Shown: positions 18,167 through 27,690 of the stretch, in pieces
Numbering within the stretch: position 1 is the stretch's first letter
Layout of the letters: each line of letters begins with the position of its first letter
DNA from: Arsukibacterium sp. UBA3155
GTDB lineage: Bacteria > Pseudomonadota > Gammaproteobacteria > Enterobacterales > Alteromonadaceae
Length of the DNA: 64,000 nucleotides
Direction of reading: 5' to 3'
Assembly (NCBI GenBank): GCA_002364615.1
Contig: DEYP01000013.1
Coordinates: 124,001-188,000, forward strand
Position numbers and translations under genes: made by a program
The notes under the pieces: generated by a model
The model's database searches: none
What the model saw: only the letters and a program-made list of their open reading frames with translations
Told to the model about the DNA's origin: nothing

Positions 18167-18859
18167 ATGCCACGCAGAAAACGATACCTGATTGCGAAGA
18201 TGCCCTACCATGTGGTCCAGCGGGGTCATAATCGTAGCAACTGTTTTTATGATGAAACAGATAAGGCCTGTTATCTATCGATATTAGAGACTTACCTGAA
18301 AACGTATCAGGTGCAGTTACACGCTTTTGTGTTGATGAGCAATCATGTTCATTTATTGCTGACTGCCAGCAAAGATGATGTTATTTCACGTGTAATACAG
18401 AATCTTGGACGTGATTATGTGCACTATTTTAATAAACGCTATCAAAGAGTTGGTACGCTGTGGGACGGGCGCTTTAAGGATAGCCTGGTTGAAACTGATC
18501 AGTATTTTCTGACGTGTCAGCGTTACATTGAGTTAAACCCGGTTCGGGCTAAAATGGTGGCCCACCCGGCTGATTACCATTGGTCAAGTTATCATGCTAA
18601 CGCCAGAGGTATAAAAATAAGTGTGGTCACTCCGCATCAGGTCTATTTAAATTTGGCAGAAACGGCTGAGAGGCGTTTGGAAAACTACCGGGCTTTATTT
18701 CAGGACAGCTTGCCGGCTGATGACTTAAAGTCTATCCGTGACGCTATCAAGCACAGTTATCCGCTGGCAAATGAAAGTTTTGTTCAACACCTTACTACCA
18801 AGTACAACATGAATTTTGGCCGGCGAAACAAAGGCAGGCCAGAAAAAGGGTCAGAGTGA
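18167..18859 (+). CDS. REP-associated tyrosine transposase (RAYT)
   Basis: A 230-residue Y1 single-strand transposase of the IS200/IS605-related RAYT family. It has the metal-binding pair in LMSNHVHLLLT near residue 60 and the catalytic Tyr in CQRYIELNPVRAKMV near residue 123. GTLWDGRFKDSLV and YHWSSYHANARG are typical family blocks. RAYTs bind and nick REP hairpins. This gene is single copy in the window, has no TnpB partner and is bracketed by two palindromes. Its last codons GSE and stop lie inside the downstream palindrome. It seems intact. It interrupts the polysaccharide locus on the opposite strand. Confidence 0.92.
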   Translation: MPRRKRYLIAKMPYHVVQRGHNRSNCFYDETDKACYLSILETYLKTYQVQLHAFVLMSNHVHLLLTASKDDVISRVIQNLGRDYVHYFNKRYQRVGTLWDGRFKDSLVETDQYFLTCQRYIELNPVRAKMVAHPADYHWSSYHANARGIKISVVTPHQVYLNLAETAERRLENYRALFQDSLPADDLKSIRDAIKHSYPLANESFVQHLTTKYNMNFGRRNKGRPEKGSE

Positions 18860-18885
18860 ATAAATTATTCACTCTGACCCTTTTT
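18843..18885. repeat. RAYT palindrome, subtype B (downstream of transposase)
   Basis: A 43-base near-perfect palindrome. It opens AAAAAGGGTCAGAGTGAATA and closes with the complementary arm ending CCCTTTTT. Its left arm encodes the transposase C-terminus and stop. Its right end is 8 bases from the stop of the convergent tviB copy 2. It therefore sits where a bidirectional terminator is needed. Both arms are the GTGAATAA subtype, in contrast to the upstream palindrome. Confidence 0.93.
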
Positions 18886-18893
18886 AGAAGGAA

Positions 18894-20171
18894 TTACAGC
18901 CTTAAGTCGGCGTCGGCGGCGTTAAGCAGGTATTTCAGGTCGTATAAAATATGCTGAGGCTTGGCCAGCGCTTTGATACCTGCTGCGCCCATTTCACGGA
19001 ACTGCTTGTGGGCGACAGCCAGAATAATGGCATCGTAGCTGCCAGCTGCGGGCTTGGTAATCGGAGTAATGCCGTACTCATGCTCCGCTTCTTTGCCATC
19101 AACCCAGGGGTCGTATACGTCAGCCGTTACGCCGTATTCTTTTAGCTCACTGAGGATATCTATCACTTTGGTATTGCGGATATCGGGGCAGTTTTCTTTA
19201 AAGGTCAGGCCCATTAACAACACTTTGGCCCCGGCAACGTGAATGCGCTTTTTCACCATGGCTTTTACCAGCTCACTGACCACATAGCGGCCCATGCTGT
19301 CGTTGATGCGCCGCCCAGCCAGAATAACTTCCGGATGATAACCAATAGATTGTGCTTTATGGGTTAAGTAGTAAGGGTCGACCCCGATACAGTGGCCACC
19401 AACCAGGCCTGGCCGAAATGGCAGGAAGTTCCATTTGGTGCCCGCTGCCAGTAATACTTCTTCGGTGTCGATATCCAGTTTATTAAAAATAACGGCCAAT
19501 TCATTGATCAGCGCAATGTTCAGATCTCGCTGGGTATTTTCAATAACCTTGGCAGCCTCGGCCACTCTGATACTACTTGCCATATAGGTGCCGGCAGTAA
19601 TAATGCTGGCGTATAAAGCATCAACCGTCGCCGCAATGGCCGGCGTAGAGCCGGATGTGACCTTTTTAATGGTGGTAACCCGGTGCTCTTTGTCGCCAGG
19701 ATTAATGCGCTCGGGGCTGTAACCGGCGTAAAAATCGACGTTGTATTTCAGGCCAGATACCCGCTCTATAACCGGGATACAATCTTCTTCAGTCGCGCCG
19801 GGATACACGGTTGATTCGTATATTACGATATCGCCCTGGCTTATCACTTTACCCAGCGTTTCGGATGCTTTAATTAGTGGGGTTAAATCGGGACGGCGGT
19901 GCTCGTCAATTGGCGTTGGCACCGTGACAATATAAATATTGGCACTTTTTAAGTCATCAAGCTGATGGCTGAACTGCAACTTGCTGGCAGTGGCCAGCTC
20001 TTCACTGCTGACTTCCAGCGTGTGGTCTGTACCGTTTTGCAGCTCGGCTACCCGGGCCCGATTAATATCAAAACCCAGGGTCTGATAATGCTTACCAAAT
20101 TCTACCGCCAAAGGCAGGCCGACATAACCAAGACCAATAACGGCCAGTTTTGCATCTGTTAACGCTGTCAT
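18894..20171 (-). CDS. tviB: UDP-N-acetylglucosamine 6-dehydrogenase, TviB type (copy 2)
   Basis: A 425-residue paralogue of the dehydrogenase at 8-9.3 kb, with the same [23 protein letters not shown] and [12 protein letters not shown] motifs. The start [11 protein letters not shown] is fixed by a strong AAAGGAAAG ribosome site; a longer frame would enter the upstream gene. It follows the TviC/WbpP-type epimerase by 16 bases. As in Vi antigen synthesis, the pair would give UDP-GalNAcA from UDP-GlcNAc. Substrate order (epimerise or oxidise first) cannot be told from sequence alone. Confidence 0.9.
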   Translation of the reverse strand: MTALTDAKLAVIGLGYVGLPLAVEFGKHYQTLGFDINRARVAELQNGTDHTLEVSSEELATASKLQFSHQLDDLKSANIYIVTVPTPIDEHRRPDLTPLIKASETLGKVISQGDIVIYESTVYPGATEEDCIPVIERVSGLKYNVDFYAGYSPERINPGDKEHRVTTIKKVTSGSTPAIAATVDALYASIITAGTYMASSIRVAEAAKVIENTQRDLNIALINELAVIFNKLDIDTEEVLLAAGTKWNFLPFRPGLVGGHCIGVDPYYLTHKAQSIGYHPEVILAGRRINDSMGRYVVSELVKAMVKKRIHVAGAKVLLMGLTFKENCPDIRNTKVIDILSELKEYGVTADVYDPWVDGKEAEHEYGITPITKPAAGSYDAIILAVAHKQFREMGAAGIKALAKPQHILYDLKYLLNAADADLRL

Positions 20172-20187
20172 ATCTTTCCTTTTGCCA

Positions 20188-21213
20188 TTATTTTGCTGGC
20201 TGGGCAATGTACCAGGGCATCGCCACGGCGATACCTTCGTTAATAGTATGGCTGGGTAAATAGCCCAGCATTAAACGCGCTTTACTGACGTCGGCCTGCG
20301 AATGGCGGACATCGCCCGGCCTGAAATCGGCATATTGCGGACAATGTGGATAAGCAATACCGTTGCCGGCCAGTGCCGTTTGGATGGCACTGAATAACTG
20401 GTTTAAGGTAGTTCTGTCACCCACGGCCACATTAAACACTTCGCTTTGCTCAATAGTAGCCAGTGCAGCACGGATATTGGCCTGCACCGCATTGGCGATA
20501 AAACAGAAATCGCGGCTGGTTTCACCGTCGCCGTTAATGATCACTTTGTCACCGGCGATCATGGCTGCAGTCCACTTTGGAATGACCGCAGCATAGGCAC
20601 CTGCGGGGTCCTGCCGCGGCCCAAACACATTAAAATACCGCAAGCCTATACTATGAAAGCCATAGCTACGACTAAATACATCAGCGTACAGTTCGTTGAC
20701 ATATTTTGTAATCGCATAAGGGGATAAAGGCTTGCCAATATTGGCTTCTACTTTGGGCAGGGCCGGATGATCGCCATAGGTAGAACTGGACGCCGCATAC
20801 ACAAAACGTTTAACGCCCGCGTCACGGGCAGCCACCAGCATGTTTAGGAAACCACTTATGTTCACTTCATTGGTGGTAACCGGATCGGCCAGTGAGCGCG
20901 GTACTGAGCCAAGCGCCGCCTGATGCAGTACATAGTCGACTCCGGCAACGGTCTGTTGGCAATGCCCGGGGTTACGAATATCGCCTTCAATAAAGGTAAA
21001 CCGTTGCCATTGTTCAGGACTTACCAAGCGTTGCACTTCATCTAAATTACGTTGATGGCCGGTGGCAAAATTATCCAGGCCGGTAACCTGTTGATCGGCT
21101 TCCAGTAAGGTTTGTAATAAGTTGGAACCGATAAAGCCGGCACAACCGGTTATCAGCCAGCGTGGCGTAGCTGAACCTGCGGCTTTTTCTTTAATTATCT
21201 GCCTAAAATCCAT
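20188..21213 (-). CDS. tviC: UDP-hexosaminuronate/UDP-GlcNAc C4-epimerase, TviC/WbpP type
   Basis: A 341-residue SDR epimerase. It has the NAD site [22 protein letters not shown] and the catalytic YAITK. The segment [20 protein letters not shown] is typical of the WbpP/TviC group, which acts on N-acetylated sugars. The start [13 protein letters not shown] is preceded by AGAAGGAT; a longer frame adds 29 unsupported residues. Paired with tviB copy 2, it probably inverts C4 between gluco and galacto forms. Confidence 0.88.
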   Translation of the reverse strand: MDFRQIIKEKAAGSATPRWLITGCAGFIGSNLLQTLLEADQQVTGLDNFATGHQRNLDEVQRLVSPEQWQRFTFIEGDIRNPGHCQQTVAGVDYVLHQAALGSVPRSLADPVTTNEVNISGFLNMLVAARDAGVKRFVYAASSSTYGDHPALPKVEANIGKPLSPYAITKYVNELYADVFSRSYGFHSIGLRYFNVFGPRQDPAGAYAAVIPKWTAAMIAGDKVIINGDGETSRDFCFIANAVQANIRAALATIEQSEVFNVAVGDRTTLNQLFSAIQTALAGNGIAYPHCPQYADFRPGDVRHSQADVSKARLMLGYLPSHTINEGIAVAMPWYIAQPAK

Positions 21214-21333
21214 TTCTGTTAATCCTTCTACCGACTGCTGGCTGTTCAGGGTATTTTCCACACAGCACTTAACTCGCTGCAGCATAACATGGCTGCGCAA
21301 CGGAGTTAAACCTCTGCATAGCGCGTTAAAATA

Positions 21334-22470
21334 TTATTTGCTGGCGGCCATATGTTGCTTTATCGCGCTAACTATCCGCTGGCAGGCTTTACCGTCGCCA
21401 TAAGGGTTATGGGCAAAGCTCATACCCTGGTAGTACTCGCTGTCGGTAAGCAAACGGCTGACCTGCTCGACAATTCTCTGGCGGTTAGTACCAACCAGCT
21501 TTACGGTGCCGGCACTGACGGCTTCCGGCCGCTCGGTAGTATCCCGCATTACCAGCACGGGTTTGCCCAACGATGGTGCTTCTTCCTGAATACCGCCAGA
21601 ATCGGTCAGTACAATCGTCGCCTTACTCATCAGGTACACAAACGGCAGATAATCTTGCGGCGGAATTAAGTGAACATTGCTGACATCGCTCAGCAGACGA
21701 TAGACCGGCTCGCGCACATTCGGGTTTAAATGCACCGGATAAACGATGTCGCAATCGGTGAAGGTTTTTGCCAGCTCAGCTAAGGCGGCACATATTTGTT
21801 CAAAGCCATCGCCAAAACTCTCACGCCGGTGGCCGGTAACCAGAATTAAACGCCGGCCATTCTGACCATATGGAAACTGATTGGCAAAGGCGTCACTCAG
21901 TTTTTCGTCTTCAGTAATTTTATCCACTACCTGCAATAGGGCATCAATAACGGTGTTACCGGTAACCATAATAGACGTGGCAGCCACATTTTCCGCCACC
22001 AAATTAGCCGCTGAGGTATCTGTTGGGGCAAAGTGCAGGCTGGTAATGGCCCCGGTCAGCTTCCGATTAGCTTCTTCCGGCCACGGGCTATAGATGTTGC
22101 CGGTGCGCAGCCCTGCTTCAACATGGCCAACCGCAATTTTTTCATAATAGCAGCCGAGCGCCGCGGCGAAAGTGGTGCTGGTATCGCCATGCACCAACAC
22201 GATATCGGGCTGAAAATCACGTAACACCGGCTTTATTTTCAGCAAAATGCTGGTGGTCACGTCGTAAAGATCCTGGCCGGACTTCATTATGGCCAAATCA
22301 TATTCAGGTTGTATAGCAAACAAACTGAGTACCTGATCCAACATCTCACGGTGCTGGCCGGTGACACAAACCCGGCTGTCGATTTCACTGTCTTGCTTTA
22401 GCAAATTTACCAGCGGCGCCATTTTAATTGCTTCGGGGCGGGTACCGAACACGCTGAGTACTTTAATCAT
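21334..22470 (-). CDS. wecB: UDP-N-acetylglucosamine 2-epimerase
   Basis: A 378-residue non-hydrolysing epimerase. It has [40 protein letters not shown] and [10 protein letters not shown], all close to WecB. It makes UDP-ManNAc from UDP-GlcNAc. I place the start at the ATG giving [13 protein letters not shown], with AAGGAT upstream. An in-frame ATG 45 bases earlier would add [15 protein letters not shown], but that comes from a RAYT half-site and does not match any family N-terminus. No WecC-like ManNAc dehydrogenase lies beside it, so the ManNAc product may be used directly. Confidence 0.92.
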   Translation of the reverse strand: MIKVLSVFGTRPEAIKMAPLVNLLKQDSEIDSRVCVTGQHREMLDQVLSLFAIQPEYDLAIMKSGQDLYDVTTSILLKIKPVLRDFQPDIVLVHGDTSTTFAAALGCYYEKIAVGHVEAGLRTGNIYSPWPEEANRKLTGAITSLHFAPTDTSAANLVAENVAATSIMVTGNTVIDALLQVVDKITEDEKLSDAFANQFPYGQNGRRLILVTGHRRESFGDGFEQICAALAELAKTFTDCDIVYPVHLNPNVREPVYRLLSDVSNVHLIPPQDYLPFVYLMSKATIVLTDSGGIQEEAPSLGKPVLVMRDTTERPEAVSAGTVKLVGTNRQRIVEQVSRLLTDSEYYQGMSFAHNPYGDGKACQRIVSAIKQHMAASK

Positions 22471-22500
22471 ATTAATCCTTAATTCTGTAAATCCATTTAA

Positions 22501-22557
22501 ATCACTCTGACCCATTTTTTCTTATAGCAGGAAAAGGAAAAAAGGGTCAGAGTGATT
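22501..22557. repeat. RAYT half-site pair, inverted polarity
   Basis: Two subtype A half-sites lie tail to tail: ATCACTCTGACCC, a 30-base spacer, then GGGTCAGAGTGAT. The T- and A-tracts are inside the loop rather than outside, opposite to the other palindromes. It begins five bases after the mlaA stop and may act as the end of the ccm-mlaA operon. The left half contains an ATG that would extend wecB in frame. Confidence 0.88.
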
Positions 22558-22561
22558 TTAA

Positions 22562-23410
22562 TTATTGGAATTCGTCAAGATAGTCCAGTAGCTCATCGTC
22601 CAGCTCTTCTTCTTTGGGCTGTGGCGGATTACCGTCGTATATTTTAAATTCCTGACGTTGATAATAAGATTCTTTAACAAAAGCGTACGGATCGAGTGAG
22701 TCTTCCAGCATTTGTTCCAGGTTCATCAACTGTTCCCGGCTATCCAAAGCATTGATCGCAAAACGGGTGATGGTTAATGGCGTACTTAGTAACGCCAACG
22801 GAAAATATAAGCCATCTACCACGTCACCTGCGGTATCACGCACCGTTGTTGGCCCGCGGCCAGGCACCATTAAATAAGCACCATCACCCACGCCCCATAC
22901 TGCAAGAGTCTGGTTAAAGTCTTCTTCCGTTTCGGTCAGACCAATTTTCGAGGCAACATCAAATAAGCCTAGCAAACCGACAGTAGAGTTAACCAGAAAA
23001 CGGCCGGCGCTGATGGCAGCACGGTCTGGTTTAGCCTGCAATAAGCCATTTAAAAAACTGGCAGGCTCGTTTAAATTCTCCACCACATTGATTAAACCTT
23101 TGCGAGCCGGCTTGGGTACCACGGTCATATAGCCTACTGTCGCTGGCCTTAATAGGTATTTATCCAGTATATCGTAGTTAAAATCCCATAATGGCCGGTT
23201 AATGGACTCCAGCGGATCACGCGGGTCAGCATAGGCAGGCGCTTCGGGCTCTGCCGCCTCTGCTGCCTCAACATATTCATTCTGCTCGGCGTTTTGCTGC
23301 TGATTTAGCGGTGTGGGCGGCTCAACCTTGCTGGCGCAGCCACTGACAAACAACGCTGCACAAAGGCTAAGCACTGCCGGTAATCGTAACGTATTGTATC
23401 TCACTGCCAT
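22562..23410 (-). CDS. mlaA: outer membrane lipid asymmetry lipoprotein MlaA (VacJ)
   Basis: A 282-residue protein with a lipoprotein signal (lipobox around FVSGC, Cys near residue 25) and an acidic linker. The MlaA core follows, with DPLESINRPLWDFN, KIGLTETEEDFNQTLAVWG and YLMVPGRGPTTVRD. It sits in the inner leaflet of the outer membrane and removes misplaced phospholipids, passing them to MlaC. The rest of the Mla system is not nearby. It starts one base after the ccmI stop, suggesting co-transcription with cytochrome maturation genes. The C-terminal tail is very acidic (EEELDDELLDYLDEF). Confidence 0.9.
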   Translation of the reverse strand: MAVRYNTLRLPAVLSLCAALFVSGCASKVEPPTPLNQQQNAEQNEYVEAAEAAEPEAPAYADPRDPLESINRPLWDFNYDILDKYLLRPATVGYMTVVPKPARKGLINVVENLNEPASFLNGLLQAKPDRAAISAGRFLVNSTVGLLGLFDVASKIGLTETEEDFNQTLAVWGVGDGAYLMVPGRGPTTVRDTAGDVVDGLYFPLALLSTPLTITRFAINALDSREQLMNLEQMLEDSLDPYAFVKESYYQRQEFKIYDGNPPQPKEEELDDELLDYLDEFQ

Positions 23411-23411
23411 G

Positions 23412-24617
23412 TCAGGGTTCCAGAGTCAGCGCTACGCTGATTTTTGCTTCGTTAAAGGTTAGGATGTCAGATTCTACCTGCAGATCGCCCGGCATTTGCT
23501 CTACAGTTCCTGCCTGTGACATACGGGCAACCACTATCACTTGCTCCGCTCTGGCTAAGCTCCATTCTGGCTGCATAGCCATTTTTTCGTCCAGCAGTAA
23601 CTCTACTTCGCCACTGGGCAGCGGTATGCGCTGCACCGCTAAGGGTAAGTTAGACCCCCCAACCGCGCGGGCGAATAAAAACAGGCTGGCATCAGGATTG
23701 GCTGCTGCCAGCTGGTGCGCTACCGTTAAGCGCACCCGGATTTGCCGGCCAATAGTGGCAATAGTATCTGCGCCCAGCTCACTTAGCTTGCTCAGAACCA
23801 GCGGATAACGCGGGTCATCTTGCTCCAGTTGCTCTGCCAGTAAGCTCCAGGCTTTAATAGCTTCAGCCGTGTCGCCTTTGTCGTGGGCGATTAACGCCAT
23901 TAACGACATGGCATCGAGGTTATCGGGCTCGGTTAACAATACCCTGGCCACCGCGCGCCCGGCCCGGCCGAGGTTTTCATCGCCACCGACCACAATTAAT
24001 GCCTGGGAGTAATTTAACAACAGCGGTATGCGGTTAGGGCTAAGCGCCAGCGATTTTTCAAATGCTTCAATAGCATCTTCCATTAAGCCCTGTGACATCC
24101 AGATCCGGCCAAGTAACATCCAGGCTACGGCGTCATCGCCATCCACTGCCAGCTTGGTGCGCAGTGCCAACGCAAACAAGCGGGTTTCATGTTCAGATAA
24201 TGGCTCACCCTGGCCCAGCAGCGCCCGCTCCCCATAACTTGCCAGTTCAGTTTTGGCTAACTGCCAGTCGGCCAGTTGCTGATAGTGGCCATTAAACCGA
24301 TAGGTTAATGCCACCACCACAAACACCAGCGCGACCAGAGCCAAATGCCATAACAACTGGTGTTTCGGCTGGCGAAAACTGATGGTTTGCTGCTGTTGCT
24401 GATTAAACTGCTGTTTTAATTCTGCCGCGGCGCTGGCAAAATCCTGCTCGGCCAACTCGCCACTGTCGCGGGCCAACGCCAGCAGTTGCAGGCGCTCTTC
24501 AAATAATTGCAGCGGCGTCTGGTTATTGGCCGCGTTGGCTTTACGGGGCCAGCTGATAATTATGACGCAAAGCGCCAACATAAGCAGGGCAACCAATAGC
24601 AGAGGCCATAACGTCAT
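23412..24617 (-). CDS. ccmI: cytochrome c maturation protein CcmI (CycH)
   Basis: A 401-residue protein with an N-terminal membrane helix (residues 4-22), a cytoplasmic loop with FEERLQLLALARDSGEL, and a second helix near residue 95. A periplasmic TPR part follows (MLLGRIWMSQGLMEDAIEAF). The C-terminal domain ends in a beta-rich stretch. It presents apocytochrome c to the heme ligation complex. It overlaps ccmH by four bases. Confidence 0.85.
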   Translation of the reverse strand: MTLWPLLLVALLMLALCVIIISWPRKANAANNQTPLQLFEERLQLLALARDSGELAEQDFASAAAELKQQFNQQQQQTISFRQPKHQLLWHLALVALVFVVVALTYRFNGHYQQLADWQLAKTELASYGERALLGQGEPLSEHETRLFALALRTKLAVDGDDAVAWMLLGRIWMSQGLMEDAIEAFEKSLALSPNRIPLLLNYSQALIVVGGDENLGRAGRAVARVLLTEPDNLDAMSLMALIAHDKGDTAEAIKAWSLLAEQLEQDDPRYPLVLSKLSELGADTIATIGRQIRVRLTVAHQLAAANPDASLFLFARAVGGSNLPLAVQRIPLPSGEVELLLDEKMAMQPEWSLARAEQVIVVARMSQAGTVEQMPGDLQVESDILTFNEAKISVALTLEP

Positions 24618-25123
24618 TTCTTACTCCGGTATTGTTCGATCAATTCGTCCAGCTCGGCATCCAGCGCAGCCGATGCGCTCTGCTCAGATGCAGACTCTGC
24701 TGCGGCTTCTGATGAAGATTCAGCAGCCTGCTGCCGGCGGCGCTTTAGCTGCAGCGCGACCAGAGCCAGCAGCATAAGCACTGGTGCCAGCCACAATAAC
24801 AAGGTGTAGCGATTTAGCGGTGGCTGATAATGTACAAAATTGCCATAACGGTTAATCATATAATCTAATACGTCGTCGCGACTGCTGCCCTGCTTAATCA
24901 TATCGTAAGTTTTCTGGCGCATGTCGACAGAGACAATCGCGTTAGAATCGGCAATATTCTGATTCTGACACTGTGGACAACGCAGCTCAGCCGTCAGCTG
25001 CTGGTAGAGTTTCCGTTGCGTTTCGTTATCAAAACGCAATGCTTCTTCTGTTGCAAAAGCCGGTGTTGCACAAGCCGAAAGGGCAAGCAGTATGCTGGTG
25101 AGGAGCCAAAGCAGAGTCTTCAT
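24614..25123 (-). CDS. ccmH: cytochrome c maturation protein CcmH (CycL)
   Basis: A 169-residue protein with a signal peptide. The thiol motif LRCPQCQNQNIADSNA lies near residue 43 and a membrane helix near residue 105 is followed by a basic and then Glu/Ala-rich tail. The two Cys reduce the apocytochrome CXXCH disulfide. The start MKTLLWLL overlaps the ccmG stop (TGATG). CcmH and CcmI are separate genes here, unlike the fused E. coli CcmH. Confidence 0.9.
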   Translation of the reverse strand: MKTLLWLLTSILLALSACATPAFATEEALRFDNETQRKLYQQLTAELRCPQCQNQNIADSNAIVSVDMRQKTYDMIKQGSSRDDVLDYMINRYGNFVHYQPPLNRYTLLLWLAPVLMLLALVALQLKRRRQQAAESSSEAAAESASEQSASAALDAELDELIEQYRSKK

Positions 25124-25707
25124 CACTGGCTGCCATCCTGTTGCCGCCATTTCTGATAAAGCGGCGCCAGTTTATTGCGCCACACCTGCGGATTAATATC
25201 GCCAATATGGTGTTCGCGCACGATGCCGTTGCTATCGACAATAAAGGTTTCAGGTGCACCGCTTACGCCTAAATCCAGCGATAAACTGCGATCTGCATCC
25301 AGTATATTAAACTGATATGGATTACCACGCTGCTGCAATTTGTTGCTGACATCGGCCTGTAGCATTGTTAAATCAAAACTTTCACCCAGCAATGGATCGA
25401 CCGGCAATACATAATATAAGCCAATAATTTTAACGCCCTGCTGCTTCAGCTCTGTCATATAACTCAGCTCGGCGTTACAGGTAGGACACCAGGTGCCCCA
25501 AACATTAAGTAAAAACGTTTCACCACGCAGTTGCTCTGGCTGCCAGCGCTGTGCTGGTTGCATTAAATCAGGCAGGCTGAATGCGGGCAACGGTTTGTTG
25601 GTGGTAACGGATTCACGCTCCATCGGGTTTGAAAACAGACCACTGAGTAAAAATAACGCCAGAGTCAGAAACAACACCAATGGCACATAAAACATAAGTT
25701 TACGCAT
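25123..25707 (-). CDS. ccmG: thiol:disulfide interchange protein CcmG (DsbE)
   Basis: A 194-residue membrane-anchored thioredoxin-like protein. It has an N-terminal helix (LMFYVPLVLFLTLALFLLSG), the active site VWGTWCPTCNAEL, and GVSGAPETFIVD with the cis-Pro. It passes reductant to CcmH or the apocytochrome. The start MRKLMFY is set by a perfect GGAGG six bases upstream. It overlaps the ccmF stop by 8 bases. Confidence 0.92.
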   Translation of the reverse strand: MRKLMFYVPLVLFLTLALFLLSGLFSNPMERESVTTNKPLPAFSLPDLMQPAQRWQPEQLRGETFLLNVWGTWCPTCNAELSYMTELKQQGVKIIGLYYVLPVDPLLGESFDLTMLQADVSNKLQQRGNPYQFNILDADRSLSLDLGVSGAPETFIVDSNGIVREHHIGDINPQVWRNKLAPLYQKWRQQDGSQ

Positions 25708-27679
25708 TAATAGCCTCCGACTTATTTGCTGCAGTAAGCCTGCTACTGCCCCGGCGATAGCGCTTATCAAGCAGTGCCACCAGCGCGCCCAGTGCCATTA
25801 GCAGCCCACCCAGCCAAATCCAACGCACAAAAGGTTTAACGTAAAGTCGCAGTGCCCAGGCATTGTCCGGCAGCGCCTCGCCCAATGATACGTAAAGATC
25901 ACGGCTTAATCTGGCATGCACTGCCGACTCGGTCATCACGGTGCGCTGAATTTGATAAAAACGTTTCTCGGCATGCAACTGGCTGATTAGCTGTCCTTTA
26001 CTGTTATGCACGGCAATTTCAGCCGCTTCGCCACCAAAGTTCGCGCCCTGCAACGGGTAGACTTCCAGTAGGGTAAACTGGTAACCGGCCAGGCTGATGC
26101 TGTCGTTAATTTGCATCCGCACATCGCGCTCGACACTGTAGGTTTTAGTCATGGCCACCCCCACCACCAACACGGCAAAACCGATATGGGCGATAGTCAT
26201 GCCATAGTGGCTGGCGTGTAACTTAAACGCGCCTTTGCTAACCGAACCAAACTGGCTAAGCCGCTGGTATAACTCGTATAATGCGGATAAGCCCACCCAG
26301 GCGCCTAACAGCAACCCCAGCAAGGCTAAATTTGCCTGGATACTTTGCATCGCAGCCAGGGTACCGAGGGCCAACGTCAGACTGGCCAGTGCAATTAAAC
26401 TAAAAGGCCCAAGTAATGGCTTCACCGGTTGCTGTTTCCAGCGCACCCAGGGCCCGAGGCCAAGCAACAACGCAAATGGAATAGTCAGGTAGTAAAACAT
26501 CTGGTTAAAAAATGGTTCGCCAATCGAAATGGTGCCCAGCCCCAACTCTTTATGGAACAGCGGGAATAGCGTGCCTAGAAACACCACCAGGGTGGCGGTT
26601 AATAAAAAGACATTATTGCCCCATAGCATCACTTCGCGCGAAAACAACTGATAACGGGCCTGACTGCGCACTGAATTCATCCGGCTGGCATATAACGCCA
26701 GCGAGCCACCAATCACCAGCAGCAAGAATATCAGTAAGAATATACCGCGGTCGGGATCGGCAGCAAACGAGTGCACCGATACCAACACGCCGGAGCGGAC
26801 TAAAAATGCCCCGACCAGACTTAACGAAAAAGCCCCTAATGCCAGTAATACCGTCCACGATTTGAACGTACCGCGCTTTTCGGTCACCGCCAGGCTGTGT
26901 AGTAACGCCGTGCCTACCAGCCAAGGCAGGAAAGACGCGTTCTCAACCGGGTCCCAGAACCACCAACCGCCCCAGCCCAGCTCGTGGTAGGCCCACCAGC
27001 TGCCAAACATAATGCCTAAGGTTAAAAACAACCAGGCTGCCAGGGTCCAGGGCCGGGCCCAGCGCGCCCAGGTACTGTCAAATTTACCACCAATTAATGC
27101 GGCGATCGCAAAGGCAAACGACACCGCAAAGCCCACGTAGCCCATATACAATAGCGGCGGGTGGATGATCATGCCAAAATCCTGCAACAGCGGATTTAAA
27201 TCCATCCCCTCGACCGGATAAAACGGCAAACTACGGGCAAACGGATTAGACATAAACAACGAAAATGCAATAAAGCCGATGTTAATAAGGCCCAGCACAC
27301 CCAGGATCCGGCCCTGCATTAACAACGGCAGGCCTTTGGAAAATATCGCCACCAGCGCAGTCCAGCCAGACAACATTAAGATCCACAGCAGCATTGAGCC
27401 TTCGTGGGAGCCAAAGCTGGCGGTGATTTTGTAGTACCAGGGTAAAATTGAACTGGAATTGGTCGCGACATTAATCACGGTAAAATCGCTGGTTAAGAAC
27501 GCATGAACCAGCGCCAGTTTTGCCAGCAAACAAAAAATAAATAAACCAATCGCCAACGGTTTGGCCTGCAGCAATGCCCGTTGGTTACCACTAAAACTGC
27601 CATAAAATGGCACTATTGCCAGTAGTACTGATAATGCCAGAGCAAAGGTCAGTGCCAGCTGGCCATATTCAGCTATCAT
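25700..27679 (-). CDS. ccmF: heme lyase subunit CcmF
   Basis: A 659-residue protein with about 13-15 membrane segments. The heme-handling WWD motif is WGGWWFWDPVENASFLPWL near residue 235. Conserved His-containing loops include IIHPPLLYMGYV and LFPLFHKELG. With CcmH and CcmI it attaches heme covalently to c-type apocytochromes in the periplasm. The length is normal for the family. It starts 11 bases after the ccmE stop. Confidence 0.93.
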   Translation of the reverse strand: MIAEYGQLALTFALALSVLLAIVPFYGSFSGNQRALLQAKPLAIGLFIFCLLAKLALVHAFLTSDFTVINVATNSSSILPWYYKITASFGSHEGSMLLWILMLSGWTALVAIFSKGLPLLMQGRILGVLGLINIGFIAFSLFMSNPFARSLPFYPVEGMDLNPLLQDFGMIIHPPLLYMGYVGFAVSFAFAIAALIGGKFDSTWARWARPWTLAAWLFLTLGIMFGSWWAYHELGWGGWWFWDPVENASFLPWLVGTALLHSLAVTEKRGTFKSWTVLLALGAFSLSLVGAFLVRSGVLVSVHSFAADPDRGIFLLIFLLLVIGGSLALYASRMNSVRSQARYQLFSREVMLWGNNVFLLTATLVVFLGTLFPLFHKELGLGTISIGEPFFNQMFYYLTIPFALLLGLGPWVRWKQQPVKPLLGPFSLIALASLTLALGTLAAMQSIQANLALLGLLLGAWVGLSALYELYQRLSQFGSVSKGAFKLHASHYGMTIAHIGFAVLVVGVAMTKTYSVERDVRMQINDSISLAGYQFTLLEVYPLQGANFGGEAAEIAVHNSKGQLISQLHAEKRFYQIQRTVMTESAVHARLSRDLYVSLGEALPDNAWALRLYVKPFVRWIWLGGLLMALGALVALLDKRYRRGSSRLTAANKSEAINA

Positions 27680-27690
27680 CGCCCTGCCCC

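Noticed and set aside
18065-18885. IS200/IS605 insertion sequence
   Set aside because: No TnpB, and the protein blocks and flanking short palindromes fit a RAYT rather than an autonomous IS.
8047-20171. duplicate dehydrogenases as an assembly artefact
   Set aside because: The copies differ at about one residue in five, with different codon use and neighbours.
22471-22515. N-terminal extension of wecB starting MGQSDLNGF
   Set aside because: It is encoded by a RAYT half-site, lacks a ribosome site and has no match in the family; the ATG at 22470 has AAGGAT upstream.
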